Part shown: piece by piece, positions 42,466 to 52,631 of the stretch
How positions within the stretch are numbered: the first letter of the stretch is position 1
Layout: each line of letters starts with the position of its first letter
Source of the DNA: Gallionella sp. UBA4121
GTDB taxonomy: Bacteria > Pseudomonadota > Gammaproteobacteria > Burkholderiales > Gallionellaceae
Direction: 5' to 3'
DNA length: 64,000 bases
NCBI GenBank assembly: GCA_002381565.1
Contig: DFWZ01000021.1
Coordinates: 11,367-75,366 of the forward strand
Position numbers and translations under genes: made by a program
The notes under the pieces: model-generated
What the model saw: only the letters and a program-made list of their open reading frames with translations
What the model was told of the DNA's origin: nothing
The model's database searches: none

Positions 42466-44487
42466 ATGTCGGGTGGTCTAGGCTTTGCGCTGTTGTGTGC
42501 CGTAATAGCAATCTTGTATGGCTTGTTTTCAATCAAATGGATATTGTCCCGCCCGACCGGCAGCGAGCGAATGCGTGAAATCGCCGCTGCGATACAGGAA
42601 GGCGCCACCGCCTACCTCGCAAGGCAATACCTCACCATCGCCGTCGTAGGCCTGATACTGTTCGCCATCATCTTCGCAGCGCTGGGCTGGCAAACTGCCA
42701 TCGGATTCGCAATAGGCGCCCTGCTCTCGGGTGCGGCGGGATTCATCGGCATGAACATCTCCGTGCGTGCCAATATCCGCACCGCTGAAGCTGCCAAGAA
42801 AAGCCTGAACGCTGCCCTCGATGTCTCCTTCAAGGGCGGCGCCATCACCGGCATGCTGGTGGTAGGACTGGGCCTGCTGGGGGTCGCCGGCTATTACACC
42901 TTCCTGATCAGTGCTGGCGACAGTCTGACTGAAGCTACCCACGCGCTGGTAGGACTGGGCTTCGGCGGATCGCTGATTTCCATCTTTGCGCGACTCGGCG
43001 GCGGCATTTTCACCAAGGGCGCGGATGTCGGTGCCGACCTGGTGGGCAAAGTCGAAGCGGGCATACCCGAAGACGACCCGCGCAATCCGGCGGTGATTGC
43101 CGATAACGTCGGGGACAATGTCGGCGACTGTGCCGGCATGGCGGCAGATCTGTTCGAGACATACGCGGTCACCATCATTGCCACCATGATGCTGGGCGGA
43201 CTCCTGATGAGCAACGCAGGCGCGAACGCGGTGATTTATCCGCTGGTGCTGGGCGGATTTTCCATCATCGCCTCCATCATAGGCACCTTCTTCGTCAAGG
43301 CGCGTCCGGGCGGCAAGATCATGAACGCGCTGTACCGGGGTCTTGCAGTATCCGCCGTATTGGCCCTGATCGCCTTCTACCCGATAACGAATTGGATCAT
43401 GGGGAACAACGGCCTGTATAGCGTAGGCGCCCTGTACGGTTCCACCGTCATCGGTCTGTTGCTGACCGCAGCGCTGGTGTGGATCACCGAATACTATACC
43501 GCGACCGAATATGCGCCGGTGCGCCACATCGCCTTCGCTTCCACCACAGGACATGGCACCAACATCATCGCGGGCCTTGGCGTATCCATGAAATCCACCG
43601 CGGCCCCCGTACTGGCGGTCTGTCTGGCCATCATGGGCGCGTACTCGATGGCAGGCCTGTATGGCATCGCCATCGCCGCCACCGCGATGCTGTCCATGAC
43701 CGGCATCATCGTGGCGCTGGACGCGTACGGCCCGATCACCGACAACGCCGGCGGCATCGCCGAAATGTCCAAACTACCCGATGAGGTACGTGTGATTACC
43801 GATGCGCTCGATGCCGTGGGCAACACCACCAAGGCGGTCACCAAAGGCTATGCCATCGGCTCGGCAGGACTCGCAGCCCTGGTGCTGTTCGCCGACTACA
43901 CCCACGCGCTGGAAGCACACCTGCATACCCCCATGCTGTTCGACTTGTCGAATCATATGGTCATCGTCGGCTTATTTCTCGGCGGCATGATTCCCTATCT
44001 GTTCGGTGCAATGGGCATGGAAGCGGTAGGACGGGCGGCGGGCGCCGTGGTGGTCGAAGTGCGCCGCCAGTTCAAGGAAATCCCCGGCATCATGGATGGC
44101 ACCGGCAAACCGGAATACGGCACTTGCGTGGACATGCTGACTAAAGCCGCAATCCGTGAAATGCTCATCCCGTCCTTGCTGCCGGTCGCCGTTCCCGTCG
44201 TGGTCGGCCTGGCACTGGGTCCGCAGGCGTTGGGCGGCGTGCTGGTGGGCACCATCATCACCGGCATCTTCGTCGCGATCTCCATGACCACGGGCGGCGG
44301 CGCATGGGATAACGCCAAGAAATACATCGAGGAGGGCAACTACGGCGGCAAGGGTTCGGAGGCGCACAAGGCCGCCGTGACCGGAGATACCGTGGGCGAT
44401 CCGTACAAGGACACCGCAGGACCTGCGATCAACCCGCTGATCAAGATCATCAATATCGTCGCGCTGATGATCGTTCCGCTGCTCTGA
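42466..44487 (+). CDS. hppA: Membrane H+-translocating pyrophosphatase, K+-independent type
   Basis: Couples pyrophosphate hydrolysis to proton pumping. 673 residues and about 16 membrane helices. Catalytic signature DVGADLVGKVEAGIPEDDPRNPAVIADNVGDNVGDCAGM. At GNTTKAVTKG (near residue 451) the lysine marks the potassium-independent subtype (known from the family). C-terminal GDTVGDPYKDTAGPAINPLIKI. GGGAGA precedes the ATG. Confidence 0.96.
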   Translation: MSGGLGFALLCAVIAILYGLFSIKWILSRPTGSERMREIAAAIQEGATAYLARQYLTIAVVGLILFAIIFAALGWQTAIGFAIGALLSGAAGFIGMNISVRANIRTAEAAKKSLNAALDVSFKGGAITGMLVVGLGLLGVAGYYTFLISAGDSLTEATHALVGLGFGGSLISIFARLGGGIFTKGADVGADLVGKVEAGIPEDDPRNPAVIADNVGDNVGDCAGMAADLFETYAVTIIATMMLGGLLMSNAGANAVIYPLVLGGFSIIASIIGTFFVKARPGGKIMNALYRGLAVSAVLALIAFYPITNWIMGNNGLYSVGALYGSTVIGLLLTAALVWITEYYTATEYAPVRHIAFASTTGHGTNIIAGLGVSMKSTAAPVLAVCLAIMGAYSMAGLYGIAIAATAMLSMTGIIVALDAYGPITDNAGGIAEMSKLPDEVRVITDALDAVGNTTKAVTKGYAIGSAGLAALVLFADYTHALEAHLHTPMLFDLSNHMVIVGLFLGGMIPYLFGAMGMEAVGRAAGAVVVEVRRQFKEIPGIMDGTGKPEYGTCVDMLTKAAIREMLIPSLLPVAVPVVVGLALGPQALGGVLVGTIITGIFVAISMTTGGGAWDNAKKYIEEGNYGGKGSEAHKAAVTGDTVGDPYKDTAGPAINPLIKIINIVALMIVPLL

Positions 44488-44592
44488 CAGACACTGCCCG
44501 CACAAAGCGCTGGCAGTCAGCTAGTGACATATGCAAACAACATGATTGCATGTGCCACCATACTACGTGAACGACCGCAATACCAACACCCC

Positions 44593-47175
44593 TCAGCCCT
44601 GCTTCAGAAGCAACTCAAACTGCTCAATCGGTACCGGTCTGCCGAACAGATACCCTTGATAGTGCGTGCAACCTTTATTCATGAGGAGTTGTCGCTGCTC
44701 CTCCGTTTCCACCCCTTCGGCGATAACGTCCATGTTCAGGCTGTGAGCAATGGCAATGATGGTGCCCACAATCGCTTCATCGCTGCTATTGCAGGTGAGA
44801 TCGCACACGAACGACTGATCGATCTTGAGTTGATCGAGCGGCAGCCGTTTGAGGTACTGCAGGGATGAGTAGCCAGTACCGAAGTCATCCAAAGAGAGCC
44901 TCACACCGATTTTATTCAAGGTGTTCATGGTTTCAATCGTGTCTTCGATGCTCTCCAGCAACAGGCCTTCAGTCAGCTCCAGTTTGAGTAGCATCGGGTT
45001 GATGCCATGGCATTTCACAGCAGCCTGGACTTGAACCGCGAAATCCGCTTGTTTGAATTGCTTGGCACTCACGTTCACTGCCAGAATAAGGTCGCGGGTT
45101 AACACATTTTGCTGCCACGCCTTGATCTGGGCGCAGGCCGTCTCCAACACCCATTTCCCGACCGGCAGAATCAGCTCGGATTCTTCCACCAGCGGAATGA
45201 AGTGAACAGGTGGTACAAGACCGCGTTCAGGGTGTATCCAGCGGATCAATGCCTCCGCTCCCAATGGACGGTGCGAACTGTCCACCTGGATCTGATAATA
45301 CAAATGAAACTCCTGATTCTCAAGTGCTTTGCGCAATTCGTTTTCCAGCGAGGCCCGAGCGGCGATGTTCATCTGCATTTGCAGGTCGAAAAAGCGCAAG
45401 GTGTTGCGGCCTGCTTTTTTGGACTGATACATGGCGATGTCGGCCTGTTTCATCAAGTCATCTATCACATGCGCGTTGCCGTTGAACACGGTGGCACCGA
45501 TGCTGGCGGTACAGTGGTATTCGTGTTCGGCAAGCAGGTAAGGCAGGTTGAGAGCAGCAAGAATTTTCTCGCCGATGGCTTCAGTCTGTGCCGCCGCTTC
45601 AAATGCCTGTTCGCTCAGACCTTCCAGCAGCACCACGAACTCATCACCACCCAGACGAGCCACCGTGTCATTTTCGCGCACGCAGGACTCCAGACGCAAC
45701 GCAACCTGTTGCAAGAGCAAATCACCGACACCGTGACCGAGTGTGTCATTGAGCGTCTTAAAATTATCCAGGTCAATAAACAGCAGCGCCCCTTTCCTGT
45801 CAATACGCGAACTGGAAGCCAAGGCGTGCTGGAGCCGATCCATGAGAAGCCGCCGGTTGGGCAAGCGGGTGAGTGCATCATAGAACGCCAGATGCTGGAT
45901 TTTTTCCTCTGCTGCTTTGCGCTCCGTAATATCGATGTGTGATCCGACGTAATGGGTGACGACTCCGTTGACTCCTTTGACGGCGCTGATGGTGAGCCAT
46001 GTTGGGTATATATCGCCATTTTTGCGTCGATCCCAGATTTCCCCTTGCCATGCGCCGGTTTGATGGATGGTCTCCCACATCTCACGGTAGAAATTCTCCG
46101 TGTGGCGGCCAGACTTGAGTATGCGCGGCGTTTGGCCCACGGCTTCCTCGGCCATATAACCAGTGGAGTCGGCAAATGCCTTGTTGACCCGCAGGATCAC
46201 ATTGTTGATATCGGTGATCATCAGGCTTTCGTGCGTCTCGAAGGCCGTGGCAGAGATGTGAAGATCGGTTTCCATCGTCTTGTGTACGGTAATGTCTTTG
46301 ACGATGCCTTCGTAGTACATCAGATTGCCATCTGAATCACGGACTTCACGGGCGCTTTCAGATATCCAGATGACCTCGCCTTGCTTACGATGGACTCGCG
46401 CCTCAAAACTCGTCACTTGCCCATGCAGACTCATGAGCGCAACGAATTCGTCACGCTTACCATGATCAACATATAGCTGATTCTCGATATTTGATATGCC
46501 CTGTACCAAATCAGCGGGTGAATCATAGCCATATATCTTGGCCAGGGCGGGGTTGGCGTTGAGATAAATACCATCTACTGAAGTCTGGTATATCCCATCA
46601 ATCGCATTTTCAAAAATAGACCGAAAGCGCTCCTCCGCCGCATTTGCCGCCAGTTCGCTGAATTTAAGACGGGAGATATTCTGCAAGAAACCTTCTATTG
46701 CTTCGATTTCGCCTTGCTCGTTGTACACCGGGCAGCCGCGTTCTGACACCCATTTAATCTCGCCGTTAGCGTCAACAATACGGTATTCCACGACAAATCG
46801 CTGCCCGGTGGAAACGGCCATATCGATTTTTTTTCGCACCCACTCCCTGTCTGCCGGGTGAGTGAGATCCTCCCAGTAAACAGTCGGATTTGACAGCATG
46901 GACGCGGCATCATAACCGGTCAGCCGCTTGCAATCGCCTCCGATGAAAACCATCGTCCACTTGATGTCATACAGGCAGCAGTACACCAGGCCGTTCAGAT
47001 TACACATCAGGGAATTGAGCATGCGCTCGCTGTTTTCCAGCTTGGCTTGCAGAGATGAACTGATATTCGCATCTCCAAAGGCATTTCTGCTTGGAGCCGG
47101 CAAACTCGTGACACATCGTCCGTCCCTAAACACCGAGACGCACCTCAATTTGTGCCACTTTAAATTGACCGGCAA
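44593..47175 (-). CDS. PAS-PAS-PAS-GGDEF-EAL cyclic-di-GMP protein
   Basis: 860 residues. Three PAS units (about 60-185, 195-305, 310-425; WVSERGCPVYNEQGEIEAIEGFLQNIS; VDGIYLNANPALAKIYGY; WLTISAVKGVNGVVTHYVGSHIDITERK). GGDEF domain with intact RLGGDEFVV near 508 and an inhibitory I-site RxxD (REND) exactly five residues before. EAL domain with GAEALIRW, NVSAKQF, DDFGTGYSSL, EGVET. Both enzymatic motifs look active; no transmembrane segment. The frame begins at a TTG; the first ATG is at 47022. Confidence 0.92.
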   Translation of the reverse strand: MPVNLKWHKLRCVSVFRDGRCVTSLPAPSRNAFGDANISSSLQAKLENSERMLNSLMCNLNGLVYCCLYDIKWTMVFIGGDCKRLTGYDAASMLSNPTVYWEDLTHPADREWVRKKIDMAVSTGQRFVVEYRIVDANGEIKWVSERGCPVYNEQGEIEAIEGFLQNISRLKFSELAANAAEERFRSIFENAIDGIYQTSVDGIYLNANPALAKIYGYDSPADLVQGISNIENQLYVDHGKRDEFVALMSLHGQVTSFEARVHRKQGEVIWISESAREVRDSDGNLMYYEGIVKDITVHKTMETDLHISATAFETHESLMITDINNVILRVNKAFADSTGYMAEEAVGQTPRILKSGRHTENFYREMWETIHQTGAWQGEIWDRRKNGDIYPTWLTISAVKGVNGVVTHYVGSHIDITERKAAEEKIQHLAFYDALTRLPNRRLLMDRLQHALASSSRIDRKGALLFIDLDNFKTLNDTLGHGVGDLLLQQVALRLESCVRENDTVARLGGDEFVVLLEGLSEQAFEAAAQTEAIGEKILAALNLPYLLAEHEYHCTASIGATVFNGNAHVIDDLMKQADIAMYQSKKAGRNTLRFFDLQMQMNIAARASLENELRKALENQEFHLYYQIQVDSSHRPLGAEALIRWIHPERGLVPPVHFIPLVEESELILPVGKWVLETACAQIKAWQQNVLTRDLILAVNVSAKQFKQADFAVQVQAAVKCHGINPMLLKLELTEGLLLESIEDTIETMNTLNKIGVRLSLDDFGTGYSSLQYLKRLPLDQLKIDQSFVCDLTCNSSDEAIVGTIIAIAHSLNMDVIAEGVETEEQRQLLMNKGCTHYQGYLFGRPVPIEQFELLLKQG

Positions 47176-47508
47176 GGCGTTGCATAGTGAAGCAACGATG
47201 GATGATCAGGCTGGCCCGACGCATCGCGCATTTGCCGATCTTAGCGAACCACGGCAGCAGGCAGCTCTCATTATGTAGTTTATTCTTCAGCATGCCAGGT
47301 GACCCATCAATTATTGCCTTAAGCAATACAAAGCAATTTTGATGCCAGTCAAGCGTTATGCATGTTTTGCGCAGTGTCAGTTAGCTATTCGTTTATTTTT
47401 CCCCCGGAAATGCACCTTACAAGTGTCTTACAGACATTGCCTGCACCAACTCAGTGCAGATTTAAGATGCAGGAAATTTAGTCAACGATCATTTACTTAA
47501 CGCAGCAG
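47176..47508. other. Intergenic gap between the PAS-GGDEF-EAL gene and uvrB
   Basis: No open frame with a ribosome site. Short inverted motifs around 47439-47473 (CCTGCA, TGCAG, TGCAGG) are too weak to call a terminator. Probably the promoter region of the signalling gene. Confidence 0.4.
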
Positions 47509-49533
47509 TTACAACGGCGAGAGCAGCACGCTGTCGCGCAGCTTCTTCAACTGGTCACGCAATCCGGTGGCTTTCTCGAATTCCAGATTTTTCGCCGCCG
47601 CCAGCATCTCTTTTTCCAGCCGATTGATTTCGCGTGCGACCTGCGCCTTGCTCATCGCCAGATACCTGGACTGTTCCTGGGCCAATTTAAGCTGGCTGCG
47701 CGCATTATCCGGCTCGTAGGTGCCTTCGATGATGTCCTTGATGCGCTTCTGCACGCCCTGCGGAGTAATGCCGTGCGCCAGGTTGTGCGCCACCTGTTTG
47801 ATGCGGCGGCGCTCGGTCTCATCCATCGCGCGCTGCATCGAGTTGGTGATCCTGTCGGCATACAAAATCGCCGTGCCGTGCAGGTGGCGCGCGGCGCGGC
47901 CTATGGTCTGGATCAGCGAGCGTTCGGAACGCAGGAAGCCCTCCTTGTCCGCGTCGAGAATCGCCACCAGCGACACTTCCGGAATATCGAGCCCTTCGCG
48001 CAGCAGGTTGATGCCGACCAGCACATCGAATTGGCCTAGCCGCAGGTCGCGGATGATCTCCACGCGCTCGACGGTTTCGATGTCCGAGTGCAGGTAGCGC
48101 ACCTTGATGCCGTGCTCGGTGAGGTAATCGGTCAGGTCCTCCGACATGCGCTTCGTTAAAGTCGTGACCAGCACGCGCTCGCCGACCACAATGCGCTGAT
48201 TGATCACCGACAACAAATCGTCCACCTGATTGATGGCCGGACGAACTTCGATAACCGGATCAACAAGACCTGTGGGCCGCACCACCTGTTCGACCACCTG
48301 ACCGGCATGCTCGGCTTCATAAACGGCAGGCGTGGCGGAGACAAACACGCTCTGGCGCATGATGTGCTCGAATTCATCGAAGCGCAGCGGGCGATTATCC
48401 ATCGCTGACGGCAGGCGAAAACCGTAATTGACCAGATTCTCCTTGCGCGCCCGGTCGCCCTTGTACATCGCGCCCACCTGCGGAATCATCACATGGCTCT
48501 CGTCGAGGAACATCAGCGCATTGGGCGGAAGATAATCGAGCAGTGTCGGCGGCGGATCGCCCGGATTGCGGCCGGACAGATGCCTTGAATAATTCTCGAT
48601 GCCTTTGGTGAAACCGATCTCGGCAAGCATCTCCAGGTCATGACGGGTGCGCTGCTCGATGCGCTGCGCCTCGACCAGTTTGTTTTCGCGTATATAAAAC
48701 GCGATGCGTTCAGCCAACTCCACCTTGATGGTCTCGATTGCGGACAGCACCGTGCTGCGCGGCGTGACGTAATGGCTGGACGGATAGACGGTGTAGCGCG
48801 GCACTTTCTGCTGAATGTGGCCGGTTAACGGATCGAACAGCGAGAGCGTTTCCACCTCGTCGTCGAACAGCGTGATGCGCAACGCCAGCTCGCTGCTTTC
48901 CGCCGGGAAAATATCGATCACGTCGCCCCTCACGCGGAAACGGCCGCGCGAAAAATCGATGTCGTTGCGCTCATACTGCATCTCGATCAGGCGCTTGATC
49001 ACATCGCGCTGGTGCATCTTCTCGTTGTTGCGCAGATGCAGGATCATGCCGTGGTAATCCACCGGATCGCCGATACCGTAAATTGCCGAGACGGTCGCGA
49101 CGATGATGCAGTCCTCGCGTTCCAGCAGCGCCTTGGTGGCCGACAACCGCATCTGTTCGATCTGCTCGTTGATCGCAGAATCCTTCTCGATGAACACGTC
49201 GCGCGACGGCACATAAGCCTCGGGCTGGTAATAGTCGTAATACGACACGAAATACTCGACCGCATTCTCGGGGAAGAACTCGCGAAACTCCGAATACAGC
49301 TGTGCCGCCAGCGTCTTGTTCGGCGCCATCACCATTGCAGGCCGTCCACAGCGCGCGATCACGTTGGCCATCGTATAGGTCTTGCCGGAACCCGTCACGC
49401 CCAGCAGCGTCTGAAATGCCAGGCCGTCATTGATGCCTTCGACAAGTTGCGCGATCGCGGTCGGCTGATCGCCCGCCGGTTCAAATGGCTGGTGCAGACG
49501 GTAGGGACTATCGGGGAATGTTTTGATGTTCAT
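47509..49533 (-). CDS. uvrB: UvrB, excinuclease ABC subunit B
   Basis: DNA-damage recognition helicase. 674 residues: Walker A GVTGSGKTYTMANVI, VMAPNKTLAAQLYSEF, beta-hairpin YYDYYQPEAYVPSRDVFIEKD, DESHV, VATPAVYE-type VSATPAVYEAE, LLREGLDIPEVSLVAILDADKEGFLRS, C-terminal UVR domain NRLEKEMLAAAKNLEFEKATGLRDQL. The 36-residue membrane peptide lies upstream on the same strand. Confidence 0.98.
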   Translation of the reverse strand: MNIKTFPDSPYRLHQPFEPAGDQPTAIAQLVEGINDGLAFQTLLGVTGSGKTYTMANVIARCGRPAMVMAPNKTLAAQLYSEFREFFPENAVEYFVSYYDYYQPEAYVPSRDVFIEKDSAINEQIEQMRLSATKALLEREDCIIVATVSAIYGIGDPVDYHGMILHLRNNEKMHQRDVIKRLIEMQYERNDIDFSRGRFRVRGDVIDIFPAESSELALRITLFDDEVETLSLFDPLTGHIQQKVPRYTVYPSSHYVTPRSTVLSAIETIKVELAERIAFYIRENKLVEAQRIEQRTRHDLEMLAEIGFTKGIENYSRHLSGRNPGDPPPTLLDYLPPNALMFLDESHVMIPQVGAMYKGDRARKENLVNYGFRLPSAMDNRPLRFDEFEHIMRQSVFVSATPAVYEAEHAGQVVEQVVRPTGLVDPVIEVRPAINQVDDLLSVINQRIVVGERVLVTTLTKRMSEDLTDYLTEHGIKVRYLHSDIETVERVEIIRDLRLGQFDVLVGINLLREGLDIPEVSLVAILDADKEGFLRSERSLIQTIGRAARHLHGTAILYADRITNSMQRAMDETERRRIKQVAHNLAHGITPQGVQKRIKDIIEGTYEPDNARSQLKLAQEQSRYLAMSKAQVAREINRLEKEMLAAAKNLEFEKATGLRDQLKKLRDSVLLSPL

Positions 49534-49640
49534 GCCGCATATTGTACGGGCAGTCGGGAAGATTTTCCGACTATTAAAACCTGCATGAAGCTGCCGCGCC
49601 GATTCGGGGGGATGACAAACCGGCGCGGACTTTACGACAA

Positions 49641-49751
49641 CTACATTGATGCATTAAGAGAAAAAATAGCTGGAAGAGCAACGATCGCAGACAGGATGCC
49701 TGCCACAGACCAGCGTACGAATTTTGCAACATCGGCATAAGCTTTTTTCAT
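49641..49751 (-). CDS. 36-residue membrane peptide
   Basis: MKKAYADVAKFVRWSVAGIL followed by SAIVALPAIFSLNASM. One membrane helix (WSVAGILSAIVALPAIFSL) after a short basic N terminus. A strong ribosome site GGAGGTG is seven bases before the ATG. It ends 107 bp before uvrB, same strand. Not recognised; it is too short for routine annotation. The gap upstream, 49752-50055, shows nothing else. Confidence 0.6.
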   Translation of the reverse strand: MKKAYADVAKFVRWSVAGILSAIVALPAIFSLNASM

Positions 49752-50055
49752 TTTTTCACCTCCAAAAATTGGAATCACACGCCCATTAAATACTCGCGTG
49801 ATGCGATAACGGGCACAACTCAGATAGGCTCGATAAAAAATAGTTCCGCAGCAGATCGGTTGAATTTACGCGACTTTCGCGTATTTGGTCAGACGAGATG
49901 GATATTTCTGATATGTCTGGGGGCACTGACTTATCGCTTTTATGCCGTGTATTTGCAGAGTTTTAAACCTATTCTTGGGGCATAAATTAATTCATCAGAA
50001 CCTTGCGCCCCATGCACAGCATGATTGCAATAGACGGGAATACACAAGGGTGCAT

Positions 50056-50829
50056 TCAGGTGCGCACCCCATAGCCACGATTGAGCAGATTCAACGCATA
50101 CCAGAAAGCGACAACGTTAAAGCCCACCATGGCCATAAATGCGACGCCCAGATTGACATCCGACACACCCAGCAGCCCATAGCGAAATGCATTGACCATA
50201 TACAGGATGGGATTTGCCATTGAAACAGATTGCCAGAACGGCGGCAACATCGTGACCGTATAAAACACCCCGCCCAGGTAGGTCAACGGGGTGAGTACAA
50301 AAGTGGGAATGACGGTAATATCATCAAAGCTGGTCGCATAGATCGCATTGATCAGACCACCCAGCGAGAACAAAATACTGGTTAGCAACAAGACAGAAAT
50401 TGCGATCCACAGATTATGCAAAGGGATCGTGGTAAAAAATAACGACACCACCGTTACTGCGCCGCCCACCGCAATTCCCCGCGCCAGGCCGCCGCCGACA
50501 AAACCTGCCATGATCAGGTAGTTCGGCAGCGGCGACACCAGCATTTCTTCAATATGGCGCTGAAATTTTGCACTGTAAAACGAGGCGACCACATTACCAT
50601 AGGAGTTGGTGATCACCGCCATCAGGATCAGTCCGGGCACGATGTAATCCATATAATGAAAGCCGTTTACATCGCTGATCTGGCTGCCAATCAATCGGCC
50701 GAAAATCACGAAATACAAAGCGGTGGTGATCATCGGCGGCAATATCGTCTGCACCCACAGGCGTGAAAAACGCAGCACCTCTTTCCATAAAATCGCCTTG
50801 ATCGCGATCAGTTGCTCGCGGCCATTCAT
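50056..50829 (-). CDS. ABC-2 type exporter permease (YadH-like)
   Basis: 257 residues with six membrane segments: KEVLRFSRLWVQTILPPMITTALYFVIFG, MDYIVPGLILMAVITNSYGNVVASFYSAKFQRHIEEMLVSP (family motif), and the C-terminal MANPILYMVNAFRYGLLG. Partner of the adjacent ATPase; the ATG overlaps its stop codon. Resembles E. coli YadH, whose substrate is unknown. Confidence 0.92.
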   Translation of the reverse strand: MNGREQLIAIKAILWKEVLRFSRLWVQTILPPMITTALYFVIFGRLIGSQISDVNGFHYMDYIVPGLILMAVITNSYGNVVASFYSAKFQRHIEEMLVSPLPNYLIMAGFVGGGLARGIAVGGAVTVVSLFFTTIPLHNLWIAISVLLLTSILFSLGGLINAIYATSFDDITVIPTFVLTPLTYLGGVFYTVTMLPPFWQSVSMANPILYMVNAFRYGLLGVSDVNLGVAFMAMVGFNVVAFWYALNLLNRGYGVRT

Positions 50830-51752
50830 GCGTCGTCTCCCTTGTTGCCGACCAGTCGAATAAACAATTCTTCCAGCCGATTTGTCTTGTTGCGCAAACT
50901 GCGAATCTCAATATTTTGCACGGATAAAGCCGTAAACAACTGTGTGATACTGGTCTGGCTGGACACCACCACCTCCAGTGTATGTTCATCCACCAGGCGG
51001 GTTGCAAAGCCTTGCAATGCAGGGGCCTGTGCAATCGGATGCAGCAGATCCAATACCAGCGTATGTGTATCCATGCGACTGAGCAACTGGCGCATACTGG
51101 TATTTTCCACGATGCGCCCATTGTTGATAATCGCGATATTGCGGCACAGTTGCTCGGCCTCTTCCAGATAATGCGTGGTCAGGATAATCGTCGTTCCAGC
51201 CGCATTGATCTCGCGTAAAAAATCCCACATCGAATGACGTATCTCGATATCCACCCCGGCGGTTGGCTCATCCAGTATCAGCAGGCGCGGTTCATGCACC
51301 AGCGCACGTGCAATCATCAAACGCCGCTTCATTCCCCCCGACAAATCTCGCGCATGCTGCTGTCGCTTGTCCCACAGGCCCAACTGGTTCAGATACAACT
51401 CGGCGCGCTCCAGCGCTAACGGCCGCGGAATGCCATAGTAGCCCGCCTGATTTGCCAGTATCTCGATCACCGGCTCAAACTGGTTAAAGTTATATTCCTG
51501 CGGCACCAAGCCAATACTTGCCTTGGCCGCCGCCAAATCGGAGTCCAGATCATGGCCAAACACCTTCACCGCGCCGGCGCTCTTGTTGACCAGGGACGAG
51601 ATAATGCCGATCGTGGTGGACTTGCCCGCACCGTTCGGCCCGAGCAGGGCGAAGAAATCGCCTTGTTCTACAGTGAGGTCTATGCCTTGCAGCGCGATAA
51701 CGCCGTTTTTGTAGATTTTGGTGAGGTTTTGAATTGATAAGGCAGTAGGCAT
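50826..51752 (-). CDS. ABC exporter ATPase (YadG-like)
   Basis: 308 residues: Walker A LLGPNGAGKSTTIG, Q-loop VPQEYNFNQFEPV, signature LSGGMKRRLMIARAL, Walker B LLILDEPTAGVD, H-switch LTTHYLEEAEQ, plus a C-terminal extension. Energises the permease encoded just downstream. Substrate unknown. Confidence 0.94.
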   Translation of the reverse strand: MPTALSIQNLTKIYKNGVIALQGIDLTVEQGDFFALLGPNGAGKSTTIGIISSLVNKSAGAVKVFGHDLDSDLAAAKASIGLVPQEYNFNQFEPVIEILANQAGYYGIPRPLALERAELYLNQLGLWDKRQQHARDLSGGMKRRLMIARALVHEPRLLILDEPTAGVDIEIRHSMWDFLREINAAGTTIILTTHYLEEAEQLCRNIAIINNGRIVENTSMRQLLSRMDTHTLVLDLLHPIAQAPALQGFATRLVDEHTLEVVVSSQTSITQLFTALSVQNIEIRSLRNKTNRLEELFIRLVGNKGDDA

Positions 51753-51811
51753 AAGATCAGAACATTTTTTTCGGAAATAGAGCTTCTCAAACAGTTTAGT
51801 ATATCTTGAAT

Positions 51812-52030
51812 TTAACGAATTCTTTCTTCCAGACTGCCCAGGCGATGTTCAACGTATTGAATCTCCTCCATATCCAAAGGCATGACCATTTTCATTGCCA
51901 TAAAAAACCCTTGAATCTGTCCGAAAAGCTGGCGGTTTCCCATGATGTCCTCACGATTAATCATCGCCTCCATCTTTAAATTAGAATAAAGATCTTCAAA
52001 AGTTTCAATCATTTGTTCTTTGTCTACCAT
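51812..52030 (-). CDS. Small hypothetical protein, 72 residues
   Basis: Acidic, Met-rich and helical: MVDKEQMIETFEDLYSNLKM...GQIQGFFMAMKMVMPLDMEEIQYVEHRLGSLEERIR. GGAG precedes the ATG by six bases. No membrane helix of sufficient length. I do not recognise it. Confidence 0.65.
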   Translation of the reverse strand: MVDKEQMIETFEDLYSNLKMEAMINREDIMGNRQLFGQIQGFFMAMKMVMPLDMEEIQYVEHRLGSLEERIR

Positions 52031-52240
52031 TTGATTCTCCGAATGAGTTCGCGTCAGTATACTTGTATAAGCGTCAAAGTATGGTGAGCATCCCCGCCTC
52101 TGTCAAATACCCATGCAGTGCAATCGATCGTAACATCATGATTAAATTAACTAAAGCAGGGAATTGAAGTAACCTGCCAAATGAATTGCTTCATGGCCTG
52201 ATCTTGCGAACGTAACGGTTTGCCAGGATAATCGGCAGCC

Positions 52241-52606
52241 ATGACTCTATCCTGTGTTGCCATGCAAAAAACTCGCGCCATTGAAACAGCATTGCTCAAA
52301 TCACAGCTGATGGCTTCCGGCAGCGACTTTTTATGTTTTTCAGAGCTGCCCGATACCCTGGCGGAAGTGCTGTTTATTGGCAGATTCGAGGATCGCGAGG
52401 TGGTGTGGGAGATGAGACTTTGCAGCAGAGGTGAGCAGGGCAAGCTCTCTTTCATGGAAATCACGCCGAATCCTGGCGGCAACATGCTTCTCAGGATCGA
52501 ACTTGCTGTGCCCATGATCGATGATGCGATCATCAAAAAAACCATCATCATGATACGCAACTACAGGCGTCTCAAGGCTGGGAGGCATGAATGGGGCGCT
52601 GCCTGA
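52241..52606 (+). CDS. Hypothetical protein, 121 residues
   Basis: ATG 52241 or 52262. Sequence VAMQKTRAIETALLKSQLMASG...FCFSELPDTLAEVLFIGRFEDREVVWEMRLCSR...ITPNPGGNMLLRIELAVPMIDDAIIKKTIIMIRNYRRLKAGRHEWG is well balanced and looks like a globular alpha/beta protein. It faces the selO gene tail to tail. Function unknown; coding character good, ribosome site weak. Confidence 0.6.
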   Translation: MTLSCVAMQKTRAIETALLKSQLMASGSDFLCFSELPDTLAEVLFIGRFEDREVVWEMRLCSRGEQGKLSFMEITPNPGGNMLLRIELAVPMIDDAIIKKTIIMIRNYRRLKAGRHEWGAA

Positions 52607-52631
52607 CAACAACTTCAATCGCGACAGCCCC

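Noticed and set aside
44488..44592. Hairpin between hppA and the GGDEF-EAL gene as a terminator
   Set aside because: Short CTGCC/GGCAG stem without a following T tract.
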